A stretch of DNA of 64,000 nt from Desulfacinum hydrothermale DSM 13146 (GCF_900176285.1 NZ_FWXF01000005.1:1-64000); one strand, 5' to 3'. Shown: positions 16,388 through 24,605, counted from the first letter of the stretch. Made by a program: numbers and translations. The notes: a model not told the origin generated them from the sequence alone.

Positions 16388-18271
16388 CTACAGGCCCAAG
16401 GCCGCGCGCTTGGCCCGGATGCGTTCCAGGATGAGGTCAGCGGCCTTTGTCGGATCCGGTTCCACGGCAAACGAAGCGCCCAAGAGGTCGTCCAGATCCT
16501 CGGTCAAGAGCTTCACGATGTTGGGACTGCCGAAGATGGGCGGCGGCGTTCCCAGCACGGTGTAGACCCCCGAAGCCACGGCGTAACAGGCGATGGAAAC
16601 CGCCTTTTCCGAATACCATTCGGGCGCGGCGGCGGCCAGCGGCAGATCGGAAATGTCCGTGCCCAGCGCATGCGCCAGGGCGGCGGCCAGGTCGAAGATG
16701 CGCACATTGTCCACGCAGCTTCCCATGTGCAGGACCGGGGGAATGCCCAGGGCCCGGCAGACCTGCTGCAAACCGGGACCGGCCTTTTCCGCCGCTTCGG
16801 GCACCTTGAGGCCCGCCTTGGCATGGGCCACGGCGGCACAGCCCGTATCCACCACCAGGACGTCGTTTTGAATGAGGCGCGTGGTGAGGGTCACATGCCC
16901 ATAATCGTGACGGATCTTGGGATTGTTGCAACCCACCACGCCCACGGCTCCCTGGATCGCGCCGCTCTTGATGGCATCAATCAGTGGGCCGGCGCTGCCT
17001 CCCAGGGCCGAGACGATGGCTTCCACGCTGAATCCGGCCATCATCTTGACCGCATCACCGGGAGGCGAAAGCACCTTGGCGGGAATCCGGCGGGTATAGC
17101 TTTCCACCGCCTCCTGCACCAGATCCCGGGCCAGTTGCCGGGCGTTTTCCGGCCGGAATTCCCGGTGTTCCATGAAAGGATAGCGGGCCTTGTCGCTGGT
17201 GGACACCATCCGGGTGTGGTAGCAGCGGGCCGCCTCTCCCAGGGCGGGCATGATGCACTGGTAGTCCACGAGCATCATGTCCACCAGGCCCGTGCTCAGA
17301 GCCAGCTCGGTCATGAGATGGTTCCCCGCTATGGGAATGCCCCGCCGCATGAGCAGTTCGTTGCCGGTACAGCAAAGACCCGCCAGGTTGATCCCCTGGG
17401 CCCCTTTCTCCTCCGCCAGCTGCAGGAGCTCCGGGTCCTGGGCCGCCTGGAAGATCATTTCGGACACAATGGGATTGTGGCCGTGGACCACGATGTTCAC
17501 CTGGTCTTCCTTGAGCACCCGAAGATTCACTTCCGAGGCCACCGGCTTCGGGACGCCGAAGAGGATATCCGACACTTCCGTGGCAATGAGGGATCCGCCC
17601 CAGCCGTCGGAAAGCGCATTGCGAAGCCCGTGCAGCAGCAGGCTCTTCCAGTCGTTGTCCACACCCATGTGGGTGCGGTGCATCATCTCCGAGGTCTCCC
17701 GGTCGATACCCCGGGGCGTGATGCCCAGCTTTTCCCAGACCTTTCGGCGCTTTTCCGGCACTCGTCCCACGAAAGCCAGGGCCTTCTTGCGGGTGCCGAA
17801 CTCCTCCTCCAGGGCCTCCGCCACGGCCACGGCCAGCGCCTCCGCGCTCTTTCCATCCTGGGCAACGCCCAGCTCCGAGGCCAGCTTCCGCAGCTTTTCC
17901 TCACTCTGGATCCCGTAGCCGGGGGCCTTTCCTTCGCCCACCTTGCGCAGCACCTCCACCAGATCCCGGCCGTGATCGGAATGGGATGCGGCACCGGCCG
18001 CGATCATGCGCCCCAGGTTGCGCGCCACGATGATGTCCGCATCCGCGCCGCACACGCCCCGTTGGGGTCCTTCCCCGAAGGGATCGATCCGACACGGGCC
18101 CATGGAGCAGTTGCGGCAGCTCAAGCCCAGCTCACAAAAACCGCATTGGGGCTGCTGGGCCTGGTACCGGTCCCAGACCGTCTCCAGCCCGTCCTGGGCG
18201 GCCTTCTGCAGGAACAACCGCCCGTCCTCCGTAATGGTTCTGGCCTGAATCTCTTCCTTTTTCAACAACAT
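16388..18271 (-). CDS. cooS: Anaerobic Ni carbon-monoxide dehydrogenase catalytic subunit
   Basis: A 627-residue CooS that interconverts CO and CO2 at a Ni-Fe-S cluster. The N-terminal D/B-cluster cysteines are visible as CGFCELGLSCRNCSMGPCRI near residue 43, followed by GVCGADAD. Further C-cluster signatures include VHGHNPIV, GINLAGLCCTGNEL, VGVVGCNNPK, VVDTGCAAVAHAK, MGSCVDNVRI and SIACYAVASGVYTV. Length matches monofunctional CODH catalytic subunits. No acetyl-CoA synthase, CooC or CooA gene is adjacent; instead CooF-like ferredoxins flank it and a formate dehydrogenase follows. Cytoplasmic, no signal peptide. Confidence 0.96.
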   Translation of the reverse strand: MLLKKEEIQARTITEDGRLFLQKAAQDGLETVWDRYQAQQPQCGFCELGLSCRNCSMGPCRIDPFGEGPQRGVCGADADIIVARNLGRMIAAGAASHSDHGRDLVEVLRKVGEGKAPGYGIQSEEKLRKLASELGVAQDGKSAEALAVAVAEALEEEFGTRKKALAFVGRVPEKRRKVWEKLGITPRGIDRETSEMMHRTHMGVDNDWKSLLLHGLRNALSDGWGGSLIATEVSDILFGVPKPVASEVNLRVLKEDQVNIVVHGHNPIVSEMIFQAAQDPELLQLAEEKGAQGINLAGLCCTGNELLMRRGIPIAGNHLMTELALSTGLVDMMLVDYQCIMPALGEAARCYHTRMVSTSDKARYPFMEHREFRPENARQLARDLVQEAVESYTRRIPAKVLSPPGDAVKMMAGFSVEAIVSALGGSAGPLIDAIKSGAIQGAVGVVGCNNPKIRHDYGHVTLTTRLIQNDVLVVDTGCAAVAHAKAGLKVPEAAEKAGPGLQQVCRALGIPPVLHMGSCVDNVRIFDLAAALAHALGTDISDLPLAAAAPEWYSEKAVSIACYAVASGVYTVLGTPPPIFGSPNIVKLLTEDLDDLLGASFAVEPDPTKAADLILERIRAKRAALGL

Positions 18272-18363
18272 GGCCTCCGCCCTCCTCTACTGAAGACCCG
18301 GTCGTCCACCCCTGGCCTGGTCCAAGCAACAGGGTGGCTGATTCCCCACTCTGGAAACAGAAC

Positions 18364-18954
18364 TCAGACGGATGTCTTCATCCTGCGCCACACAGCCCAA
18401 AGGGAATCCGGCAGATCCCCCTGACCCCGTCCCAGGCCCAGGGTGGCCCTGAAGGCCGCTTCCCGGCCTCTTTTTTCCATCACCCGATGGATGTCTTCGA
18501 AACAAAGCGCCCCCGTTTTGCACGCCTCCACGCACGCAGGCAGCCGCCCTTGCGCCTGTCGGCTCGAGCATTGATCGCACTTGAGGGCCACGGAGCGGGT
18601 CACAGGGGCGTTGGGATCGGGACCGAAACGGAGGACTCCAAAGGGACAGGCCATGGCGCACGACTGGCAGCCGATGCAACGGTTGGCGTCGACCCGGACG
18701 GCGTGCGTTTCACGATCTCGGAAGAGCGCACCCGGCATACAGGCCTCCACGCAGGGAGCCGGATCGCAATGGCGGCATTTGTTGGGAAAGGCGATGGCCT
18801 CCCGGGCGGGCAGCACGCCGATGCGCGGTCGCGGGCGGGGAATTTCCCTTATGGAAGAAACCAAGGATCCTGATTTGGAATGGGCCACGGCACACGCCAG
18901 CCGGCATTGACCACACCCCACGCAGCGCTCCGGCTGCACGTAAACCACCTTCAT
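18364..18954 (-). CDS. cooF: CooF iron-sulfur protein
   Basis: A 196-residue electron carrier expected to take electrons from CooS. Four Cys motifs are seen: CVGCGQCRLACAVAHSKSGS, CRHCDPAPCVEACMPGAL, CIGCQSCAMACPFGVL and CDQCSSRQAQGRLPACVEAC (as consecutive parts). The start at 18954 has GGGAGG at normal spacing. It is first in the six-gene minus-strand CODH/FDH cluster and is followed by cooS after 92 bases. A candidate sigma-70 promoter lies about 60 bases upstream. Confidence 0.9.
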   Translation of the reverse strand: MKVVYVQPERCVGCGQCRLACAVAHSKSGSLVSSIREIPRPRPRIGVLPAREAIAFPNKCRHCDPAPCVEACMPGALFRDRETHAVRVDANRCIGCQSCAMACPFGVLRFGPDPNAPVTRSVALKCDQCSSRQAQGRLPACVEACKTGALCFEDIHRVMEKRGREAAFRATLGLGRGQGDLPDSLWAVWRRMKTSV

Positions 18955-19013
18955 GATGGTCCTCCCGTCGAGCGGGCTGCGGATGTGTTCGGAAAGGCAA
19001 TGAAACTGGAGAC

Positions 19014-19043
19014 ACTCTAGTCCAAGCGCTCCTGTGCCGTCAA
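19014..19043 (-). promoter_or_regulatory. Candidate sigma-70 promoter of the CODH/FDH cluster
   Basis: Read on the minus strand, TTGACG (19043-19038) and TAGAGT (19019-19014) are separated by 18 bases, about 60 bases upstream of the cooF start. No CooA-type site (TGTC-N6-GACA) was found next to it. Confidence 0.4.
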
Positions 19044-19104
19044 GGCGCTACGGGGATTGGTGACGCGTGCTTCGTCGGCCGGGGTCGAAGATCGGATGAG
19101 ATGA

Positions 19105-19137
19105 GGCGGGGACCGGGCGGCTTTCCCGATCCCCGCC
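19105..19137. terminator. Hairpin between the PilZ gene and cooF
   Basis: GGCGGGGA (19105-19112) pairs with TCCCCGCC (19130-19137), with an inner CGGG/CCCG pairing. It lies downstream of the minus-strand PilZ gene and upstream of the cooF promoter. It lacks a T-run, so termination is only probable. Confidence 0.4.
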
Positions 19138-19237
19138 CCCAGGAAATGGCGTGCACGCCGTGGAAGGGTCCGCTTCTGGAAGCCTCCCACGACGCCCTTA
19201 AATGGTGGCGCGGACAGGTCTCGGATCTAGGTCAAGA

Positions 19238-19714
19238 TCAAGGCATCAGGAAAAATCCCAGGGCTTTCTCGTGGGGAGGAGCCAGATCCACAAACCGAGC
19301 GCCCACGTTCTTACCGTCCACCCAGCGCACTTCCGCCAGGCCACGGATCAGCGAACGGGGCTGGTCGTTCAGTGGAAATTCCACATGGACCAGATCCCCC
19401 TGCCGCAGCCCATGGGTAAGAAACGTTCGAAAGCGAAGACCTGTCTTGGACACGTCCTCGACAATCATCTGATCATGGGGGATCTTGTGTTCTTCTCCCT
19501 TACGGCAATATTCGCCGAAGAGAAAAACGGATTTCCGATAGGCCTTTCGAATCTCGAAACGCACGGAAAAGGTCTTGCCGCACCGGCACCGTACCCGGAT
19601 GGGTTTCTTGGCATTGAGCAGATGCACCGCCTGAATCCGTCGGGCCAGGCCACAATCCGGACACACAAAGGTCCCCTTGCCGTCTTCCTGCACAAACACC
19701 TTGAGCTGCGTCAT
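19238..19714 (-). CDS. PilZ-domain protein with N-terminal zinc-ribbon-like Cys pairs
   Basis: A 158-residue cytoplasmic protein. The N-terminus has paired cysteines (CPDCG near residue 18 and CRCG near residue 43) that resemble a zinc ribbon. The rest matches a PilZ-like beta barrel: VEDVSKTGLRFRT, GDLVHVEFPLND and VRWVDGKNVGARFVDL. The segment YRKSVFLFGEY lies between the two. PilZ domains usually bind cyclic-di-GMP through RxxxR and D/NxSxxG; here DVSKTG fits the second motif and a matching RxxxR is not obvious, so ligand binding is uncertain. It stands alone. Confidence 0.75.
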   Translation of the reverse strand: MTQLKVFVQEDGKGTFVCPDCGLARRIQAVHLLNAKKPIRVRCRCGKTFSVRFEIRKAYRKSVFLFGEYCRKGEEHKIPHDQMIVEDVSKTGLRFRTFLTHGLRQGDLVHVEFPLNDQPRSLIRGLAEVRWVDGKNVGARFVDLAPPHEKALGFFLMP

Positions 19715-20129
19715 CGTCTCTCTCTTCCGTCCCCTAGCCGCCGTGATATGATTGGTTCAAAGGCGAAAATCCCGGTGACCGAGGAAGGAATCCGCCCTTG
19801 TCACAGGGAATCGCCGGTGGCGGCATTCCGGCCAATGCTCTATTCGGCATTTCGAGCACGGCACTTTAATTCGCAGTTAAAGCGATGGATTTCCGTATTC
19901 TCCGCCCCTTGTTTCTCCGCCCCCTGTGGGAGGCCCCGCTCTCCGATTCCCCCCCCCGGTGGGAGCCTATGCTCTCAATTTCCCCTCCCGGTGGGAGGGG
20001 ATCAAGGGGAGGGGGAACCCGATGGATTGTTCACACCCTCTCCCATGAAGGGCGACACTAGGACATGCAAGTTGGGCAATCTAAATCATATTAAATTGGT
20101 AGACAATGAAAAATCAGGAGGAAGACCCC
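19715..20129. other. Intergenic region with short repeats
   Basis: This 415-base gap separates the divergent PilZ and hypothetical genes. It carries three GTGGGAG repeat units at 19926-19997, described separately. An AT-rich stretch (about 20073-20104) just before the plus-strand gene could contain its promoter. No reading frame of interest was seen. Confidence 0.4.
19914..20000. repeat. Three degenerate C-run/GTGGGAG repeat units
   Basis: GTGGGAG occurs at 19926-19932, 19959-19965 and 19991-19997, each preceded by a run of C, with a period of 32-33 bases. The third copy is a perfect 8-base-pair hairpin (CCCCTCCC, 19982-19989; GGGAGGGG, 19993-20000). It resembles a small REP-like array rather than a CRISPR because the units are short and degenerate. 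Confidence 0.55.
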
Positions 20130-20480
20130 ATGAGTCGCACCATGCAGATCGATATCCGGCTCCTACCGGCCTACGGATCGGGAGGTCTGGCCAAGGCGTT
20201 TCCCCGGTGCGCCGCCATGTTTCGGGACGTGGGCAAGGAACGGGTGCCGGAGGAGAGCCCCACCCTTTACCACCTGGTCGATGAACTGGTGCGCCTGATG
20301 CAAGATCCCGCCGTGCCCGACCGGTGGAAAAGGCCCCTGGGACGCCATCTGGATCGGCTGAAGCAATGCCGCGACGAAGCCCGGGAGCACCTCCTGGGAC
20401 GGCGGCTCAACGAGCTGGACCAGAGCCTCTATGGGTTGGAGGACGCCTTCGAGGACCTGGAAAGGGATCTGTCGTGGTAG
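20130..20480 (+). CDS. Hypothetical small helical protein
   Basis: A 116-residue protein of unknown function. The ATG at 20130 has a perfect AGGAGG (20117-20122) and is preferred over the upstream in-frame ATG at 20106. It looks soluble and mostly helical, with a basic central region (RWKRPLGRHLDRLKQCRDEAREH) read in parts and an acidic C-terminus (EDAFEDLERDLSW). No signal peptide, membrane segment or known motif is seen. Its last 52 bases overlap the 3' end of the convergent homoserine dehydrogenase gene. Confidence 0.6.
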   Translation: MSRTMQIDIRLLPAYGSGGLAKAFPRCAAMFRDVGKERVPEESPTLYHLVDELVRLMQDPAVPDRWKRPLGRHLDRLKQCRDEAREHLLGRRLNELDQSLYGLEDAFEDLERDLSW

Positions 20481-21517
20481 AGGGCGATCCGCAGGGCGTC
20501 CTTGAGCAGGGCCGCCGCCGCGCCCAGGGGCGAGCTGTGGCCGCCCGACACGGTGATGCGGCCCATGGAATCCGTCTCGAAAGAAACCGCCTTTTCCGAA
20601 CCGCTCACCGCCGCCAGAGGGTGATCGCCGGGCAGGGCTTCGGGCCCCACTGAAACGCGAACCGGATGGGACGAGGGGGCGATGCGGCCTATGAGTTTGA
20701 TGACCCTGCCCTCATCCCGGGCCCGGCGGATTCGCTCCGGTGTCACGGAGGTGATCCCTTGCACGGCCACATCCCGGGGAGTGAGACCGGCGTGGAAGAC
20801 GCGGTTGGCGATGAGAATGAGCTTGTTGGCCGTGTCCCAGCCCTCCACGTCCAGACGGGGATCGGTTTCCGCAATGCCCAGGCGCTGGGCCTCTCCCAGC
20901 CCGTCTTCATAGGCACATCCCGTCTGGTGCATTCGGGTCAGGATGTAGTTGGTGGTCCCGTTGAGAATGCCTTCCACGGACAGGATGCGGCTTCCCGCCA
21001 GGCAGAGTTCCGCCACATCCAGGGTGGGCAGGGCGGCGGCCGTAGCGGCGCTCAGCCCCACCGCCAGCCCCCTTTCCATGGCGGCTTCCATGATTGTATC
21101 ATAGGCCCAGATGAAGGGGCCCTTGTTGGCCGAGATCACGTGGCACCCAGCACGCAATCCCTCCAGCACATGCGTTCGGGCCGGCTCCCCATCCCGGAGG
21201 CACGTGGGGGTGGCTTCCACCATCACATCACACGGAACGGTCCGGATCGCCTCCAGAGCTCCCAGACCGGGGCGGCCCAGCTCGGGAAATTCCTCCAAGG
21301 CCTTTCCCGCCGCCACATGGCGGTGGATGTCCAGGACCGGAAGGGTTCCGGCCGGGTCCACCACCGCCCCTCCTATGTCCACGATGGCGGAAAATCCGAA
21401 AGACACCCCGTAGCGCCCCGCCAGCTCGTCCCTTTTTTCCGCCACGAGCCGTGCGAAAGCCCGGCCCACGTTGCCAAAGCCCAGAAGAAGGATGTTTCGC
21501 TGCCCGCTTCCCATCAT
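20429..21517 (-). CDS. Homoserine dehydrogenase-like oxidoreductase
   Basis: A 362-residue NAD(P)-dependent enzyme with an N-terminal Rossmann fold (ILLLGFGNVGRAFA) and homoserine dehydrogenase signatures: VMVEATP, VISANKGPF, SVEGILNGTTNYILTRM, AEADPRLDVEGWD-like AETDPRLDVEGWD, and the catalytic Lys region GWDTANKLILIAN. It lacks the C-terminal ACT domain of many bacterial enzymes. Its ATG overlaps the stop of the ThDP enzyme gene (ATGA), so translation is coupled. It may make homoserine from aspartate semialdehyde, but the unusual neighbours leave open a related substrate. Confidence 0.82.
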   Translation of the reverse strand: MMGSGQRNILLLGFGNVGRAFARLVAEKRDELAGRYGVSFGFSAIVDIGGAVVDPAGTLPVLDIHRHVAAGKALEEFPELGRPGLGALEAIRTVPCDVMVEATPTCLRDGEPARTHVLEGLRAGCHVISANKGPFIWAYDTIMEAAMERGLAVGLSAATAAALPTLDVAELCLAGSRILSVEGILNGTTNYILTRMHQTGCAYEDGLGEAQRLGIAETDPRLDVEGWDTANKLILIANRVFHAGLTPRDVAVQGITSVTPERIRRARDEGRVIKLIGRIAPSSHPVRVSVGPEALPGDHPLAAVSGSEKAVSFETDSMGRITVSGGHSSPLGAAAALLKDALRIALYHDRSLSRSSKASSNP

Positions 21518-23124
21518 TTGTAGCTCCTGGCGATGAGCGCATCGTATTCGGTTCCGTCCACCCGGGCCTCCACAATCGCCGGCCCCTCCTCTTCCATGGC
21601 CCGCTCGCAGGCCCGGCGCATGGAATCCGGACATTGAGCCCGGTAGACCGGAGCTCCCAGGAAGGTGTCGGCATCCAGCAGGAGGCCGTCGTGCAGATCC
21701 ACCCCCACCGGGGCCATCTCTTTCCAGGCTTCCTTCACCCGAATGAGGCTCAGGCTCCGATCGGACAAAACGACCACGACCACGGAAAGTCCCAGTCGAC
21801 GGGCCGTGGCGATTTCTCCGGCCATCATGAGAAAACCGCCGTCACCGGTCACGCACGCCACAGGCCGATCGGGCAGGCATCTTTTGGCCGCCAGGGCGGC
21901 CGGGATCCCGAATCCCATGGAAGACCAGCCGTTGGTCATGACAAAGCGCCCCGGAGCGGGTGTTGGCCAGAGCTGTCCCAGCAAATGGGTGTGCGCCCCC
22001 ACGTCGCAGGTGAGGATTCCGTCGGAAGGAAGGACCTGTCGAAGGGTGCGAAGCGCCGCCACCGGGCCGAAATCGGATCCCATGGGCTGCAAGCGCTTTT
22101 GGAGGCGCCGCCGGACCTCTGCCACGTCCTCTGCTTCCCACGCATAGGCGCCACTGGGCCTGTCGGCGAGAAAGCGCAGGGTTTGGCCAGGATCCCCCAC
22201 CAGATCCACGGCGAGACGCACACCGGGGTCCACGTCGCACGATCGGGTATCGGCATGGACGAGCGGCACGTCGGGAAGCCACGATTCGTAATTGAACTCC
22301 ACCGGGTCGTAGCCCACGCCCAAGACCAAGTCCGCCCGGGCGATGAAGGGCGCCAGTTCATCGCTGGCGGCGTGAAAGAGCACCCCCGCATGGCACGGAT
22401 GATCCTCTCGGATCAGCCCCTTGGCCATGGGAGTGAGCACCACCGGCATGGGGTGGGCGGAAAGGAAGTTACCAAGATCCCCGGCCAGGCCCCGTCGAAG
22501 GGCCGTGAGCCCCACGGCCAGAAGCGGACGCCTGGCTTCGGCCAGGAAGGCGGCGACCGTCTCCAGCAAGGCCGGATCCGGCGGCGCCGGCTGCCGGATG
22601 GCGCTCTGTTCCCGAAAATCTTCCGCCGCTTCCCTGTGGGCCAGATCGGCCGGCACCCCCACATGGACCGGGCCCGGCACTTCGGATCGGGCGATGGCCG
22701 CCGCATCCCGGATCTGGGCGGCCACATTTCGAGGCGCCAGCCGCCATGTCCTTTTGGTGAGGGGGGCGAAGAGCTGCTGGTGATTGATGTTCATCTGGGT
22801 CACGCGCCGCACCATGGCGTCGCCCATCTCCGACGTGAAGGCCAGAAGAGGCGATCGATCCAGCAGGGCGCATCCCACGCCGGTGGCCAGGTTGACGGCT
22901 CCCGGGCCGAAGGTTCCATGACAGGCCGCCAGGCCCCCCGTCAGGCGGGCCGTCACGTCGGCCATGAAGCCCGCCGAAGCCTCGTTGGCAACCAGAACGA
23001 ACTCCAGGCCCTCCCGTTCCATGGCTTCCAAGTAGAGAATCCAAGGCCCGCCGGGAATGCCGAAGCAGACCTCCACACCGGTTTCTTTGAGGGCTCGGAC
23101 CAACCCCTCAGGAACGCTCGCCAT
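21514..23124 (-). CDS. Thiamin-diphosphate enzyme of the acetolactate synthase superfamily
   Basis: A 536-residue ThDP-dependent decarboxylase or carboligase. The N-terminal PYR domain has the activating Glu (VANEASAGFMAD), the middle domain about residues 185-320, and the PP domain has SSMGFGIPAALAA and the cofactor motif TGDGGFLMMAGEI. The second metal-ligand position, usually Asn, appears as Asp-Arg (VVVLSDRSLSLI), which is uncommon. It overlaps the NadM-like gene by 17 bases upstream and the homoserine dehydrogenase gene downstream. No small regulatory subunit is present, so standard branched-chain acetolactate synthesis is not assured; phosphonopyruvate- or sulfopyruvate-type decarboxylases are alternatives. 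Confidence 0.8.
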   Translation of the reverse strand: MASVPEGLVRALKETGVEVCFGIPGGPWILYLEAMEREGLEFVLVANEASAGFMADVTARLTGGLAACHGTFGPGAVNLATGVGCALLDRSPLLAFTSEMGDAMVRRVTQMNINHQQLFAPLTKRTWRLAPRNVAAQIRDAAAIARSEVPGPVHVGVPADLAHREAAEDFREQSAIRQPAPPDPALLETVAAFLAEARRPLLAVGLTALRRGLAGDLGNFLSAHPMPVVLTPMAKGLIREDHPCHAGVLFHAASDELAPFIARADLVLGVGYDPVEFNYESWLPDVPLVHADTRSCDVDPGVRLAVDLVGDPGQTLRFLADRPSGAYAWEAEDVAEVRRRLQKRLQPMGSDFGPVAALRTLRQVLPSDGILTCDVGAHTHLLGQLWPTPAPGRFVMTNGWSSMGFGIPAALAAKRCLPDRPVACVTGDGGFLMMAGEIATARRLGLSVVVVVLSDRSLSLIRVKEAWKEMAPVGVDLHDGLLLDADTFLGAPVYRAQCPDSMRRACERAMEEEGPAIVEARVDGTEYDALIARSYK

Positions 23125-23683
23125 GCTGGAGACTCCTCAACCGTTGCACGATATCCCACTGCTCCACAAGCTCCGCCGTGGACTGGGGCACCAGATGCTT
23201 CCACGGCTCCCCTTGCACCATCCGTCGGCGCACCTCGGTGGCGCTGATCCCCTTCTGCTCCCTGGGCCTTTCCCAAAGCACGTGGATCTTCAAGCCCAGG
23301 GACTGGAAGAGGCTCCGTTTCTTCCGGCCCCACTGGTCGTATAGGGTGAGGAAAAAGACCGCATCCAGCGGCACGTAGTAGCGATAGCGCTCGGGCATGT
23401 TCACGGGAAAGGGCACAAGGGTGAAGGATTCCAGCGCCACCCCGGCTTCGCACAGAGCCCGGCGCACCATGACCTGCCGTTCGTAGTAGGTGAGGGGATT
23501 GGAGGCCGGATCGCTTCGCAAAGGATCGGCCGGGTCGTGGAGTGTGAGATCGGGCTCCGGGTTGGTGATCCCCACCACCAGATGCTCGCACCTTTCCTTG
23601 CCCGCCAAGAGGTATCGAAGGTGATCGTGGTGAAGGATCTGGAATCGACCATGGATGACCCCCACGTTTTCCATCCGCTCCAT
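23108..23683 (-). CDS. NadM-like nucleotidyltransferase
   Basis: A 191-residue protein of the HIGH-type nucleotidyltransferase family, closest in style to archaeal NMN adenylyltransferase. It has GRFQILHHDH (the HxxH variant) near residue 11, LVVGITNPEP, TYYERQVMV and the C-terminal ISATEVRR motif (ISxTxxR). The ATG at 23683 follows GGGAGGAAGG; a second in-frame ATG is at 23674. Its end overlaps the ThDP gene by 17 bases. Family members couple NTP to NMN or other phospho-substrates, and in this coupled cluster the substrate may not be NMN. Confidence 0.75.
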   Translation of the reverse strand: MERMENVGVIHGRFQILHHDHLRYLLAGKERCEHLVVGITNPEPDLTLHDPADPLRSDPASNPLTYYERQVMVRRALCEAGVALESFTLVPFPVNMPERYRYYVPLDAVFFLTLYDQWGRKKRSLFQSLGLKIHVLWERPREQKGISATEVRRRMVQGEPWKHLVPQSTAELVEQWDIVQRLRSLQHGERS

Positions 23684-23800
23684 GGGCACCTTCCTCCCGA
23701 TGCGTCCGTTTCCCCGTCGCTGTCCAAGCCCCCTTCGGCGGCCCGCTTTCGCCAAGAGCCGTTCCATGGGATGGCCCTCGGGCGCTTGTCTGACAATGGT

Positions 23801-23880
23801 CTTTCGCCCTTTTGTGGCTTTCCGGCCGGTTGAAATGTCACCGGCCCCGTGGTGGTTTTTTGATTCTCAGACAGCCCCTT
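23801..23880. repeat. Intergenic repeat, copy A (module 1)
   Basis: This stretch aligns with 34400-34475: shared blocks include GTGGCTTTC, CACCGGCCCCGTGG and ATTCTCAGA-AGCC with intervening variation. It lies between the CDP-alcohol phosphotransferase and NadM-like genes and codes for nothing recognisable. Confidence 0.6.
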
Positions 23881-23945
23881 CAGGCGCCGGTGGCAAGGCA
23901 TGGGATGGGGTGGGGCCGGTTCCTTCCTCCTCACCACCACCTTCC

Positions 23946-24605
23946 TTACGGGACGTCCAAGGCCTGGGACGCCCCCCTGGCCCGGCGCAAGCGCAGCCCC
24001 ACGACTCCGTTGGTGTGCACCGCCAGGTAAACAAGGGCCACCAGGGGCGCCGGGGGCCACCAAAGGCTGGCCCAGGCCGAAAGGATCATGGCGGAAGTTC
24101 GCGTTCCCTTGCTGGCCAGGGTGGGCGGTCCCATGGGAAGATGGAGCGTGGCGGCCCGGGCCGTGGTGTAGCTGATCAGGTTGCTTCCGATGAGCGCGGC
24201 GCCTCCCAGGAACAGAAGCAAGACCGGGGGCAAGGAAAAGGGGGGCCGGGCCAGATAGACGGTCAGACCCATCACCATGGCGCCGTCCGCATAACGATCC
24301 AGCACGGAATCCCAGAAGGCACCCCCGGTGCTCTGGCACCCCTTGATCCGGGCCAACTGCCCGTCCACTCCGTCCAGGACCTGGGCCGCTGCGGCCACCC
24401 ATCCCGCGGCAAACCCCCAGCCCAGTCCAAAGAGAATGCCCCCCAAAACCCCGAGGGTCGCCGAGGTTACGGTGATCATCCAGGGCTCCAAACCCTGGCG
24501 CTCGGCTAAATGGGGCGTGATCCGGGCGGAAAGATGTACCTTGATCCACTTGAGGACGAAACGATCGGTGGGCTTGGTCTGCCACGCAGGAAAGGAAGGA
24601 TCCAT
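23946..24605 (-). CDS. CDP-alcohol phosphotransferase family membrane protein
   Basis: A 219-residue integral membrane enzyme that joins a CDP-activated lipid or alcohol to a second alcohol. The full family motif D-G-x2-A-R-x8-G-x3-D-x3-D is visible, from DGQLAR to FWDSVLDRYAD. Several hydrophobic segments (ILFGLGWGFAAGWVAAAA; LPPVLLLFLGGAALIGSNLI) give about five to six helices. The ATG at 24605 is downstream of a terminator hairpin that separates it from two tRNA-Ser genes. Substrates (phosphatidylserine, inositol-phosphate, glycerophosphate) cannot be decided. The nucleotidyltransferase-containing trio follows 262 bases later on the same strand. Confidence 0.85.
   Translation of the reverse strand: MDPSFPAWQTKPTDRFVLKWIKVHLSARITPHLAERQGLEPWMITVTSATLGVLGGILFGLGWGFAAGWVAAAAQVLDGVDGQLARIKGCQSTGGAFWDSVLDRYADGAMVMGLTVYLARPPFSLPPVLLLFLGGAALIGSNLISYTTARAATLHLPMGPPTLASKGTRTSAMILSAWASLWWPPAPLVALVYLAVHTNGVVGLRLRRARGASQALDVP

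Noticed and set aside
13052-18424. Long plus-strand frames opposite cooS and the formate dehydrogenase
   Set aside because: They mirror strong minus-strand genes, have low-complexity composition rich in Gly/His/Arg and no family signature.
18955-19043. CooA- or RcoM-type CO-responsive operator before cooF
   Set aside because: No TGTC-N6-GACA or similar dyad was found, only a sigma-70-like promoter.
19914-20000. Possible CRISPR-like array
   Set aside because: Only three short degenerate units with no conserved 20+ base repeat, and no cas genes nearby.
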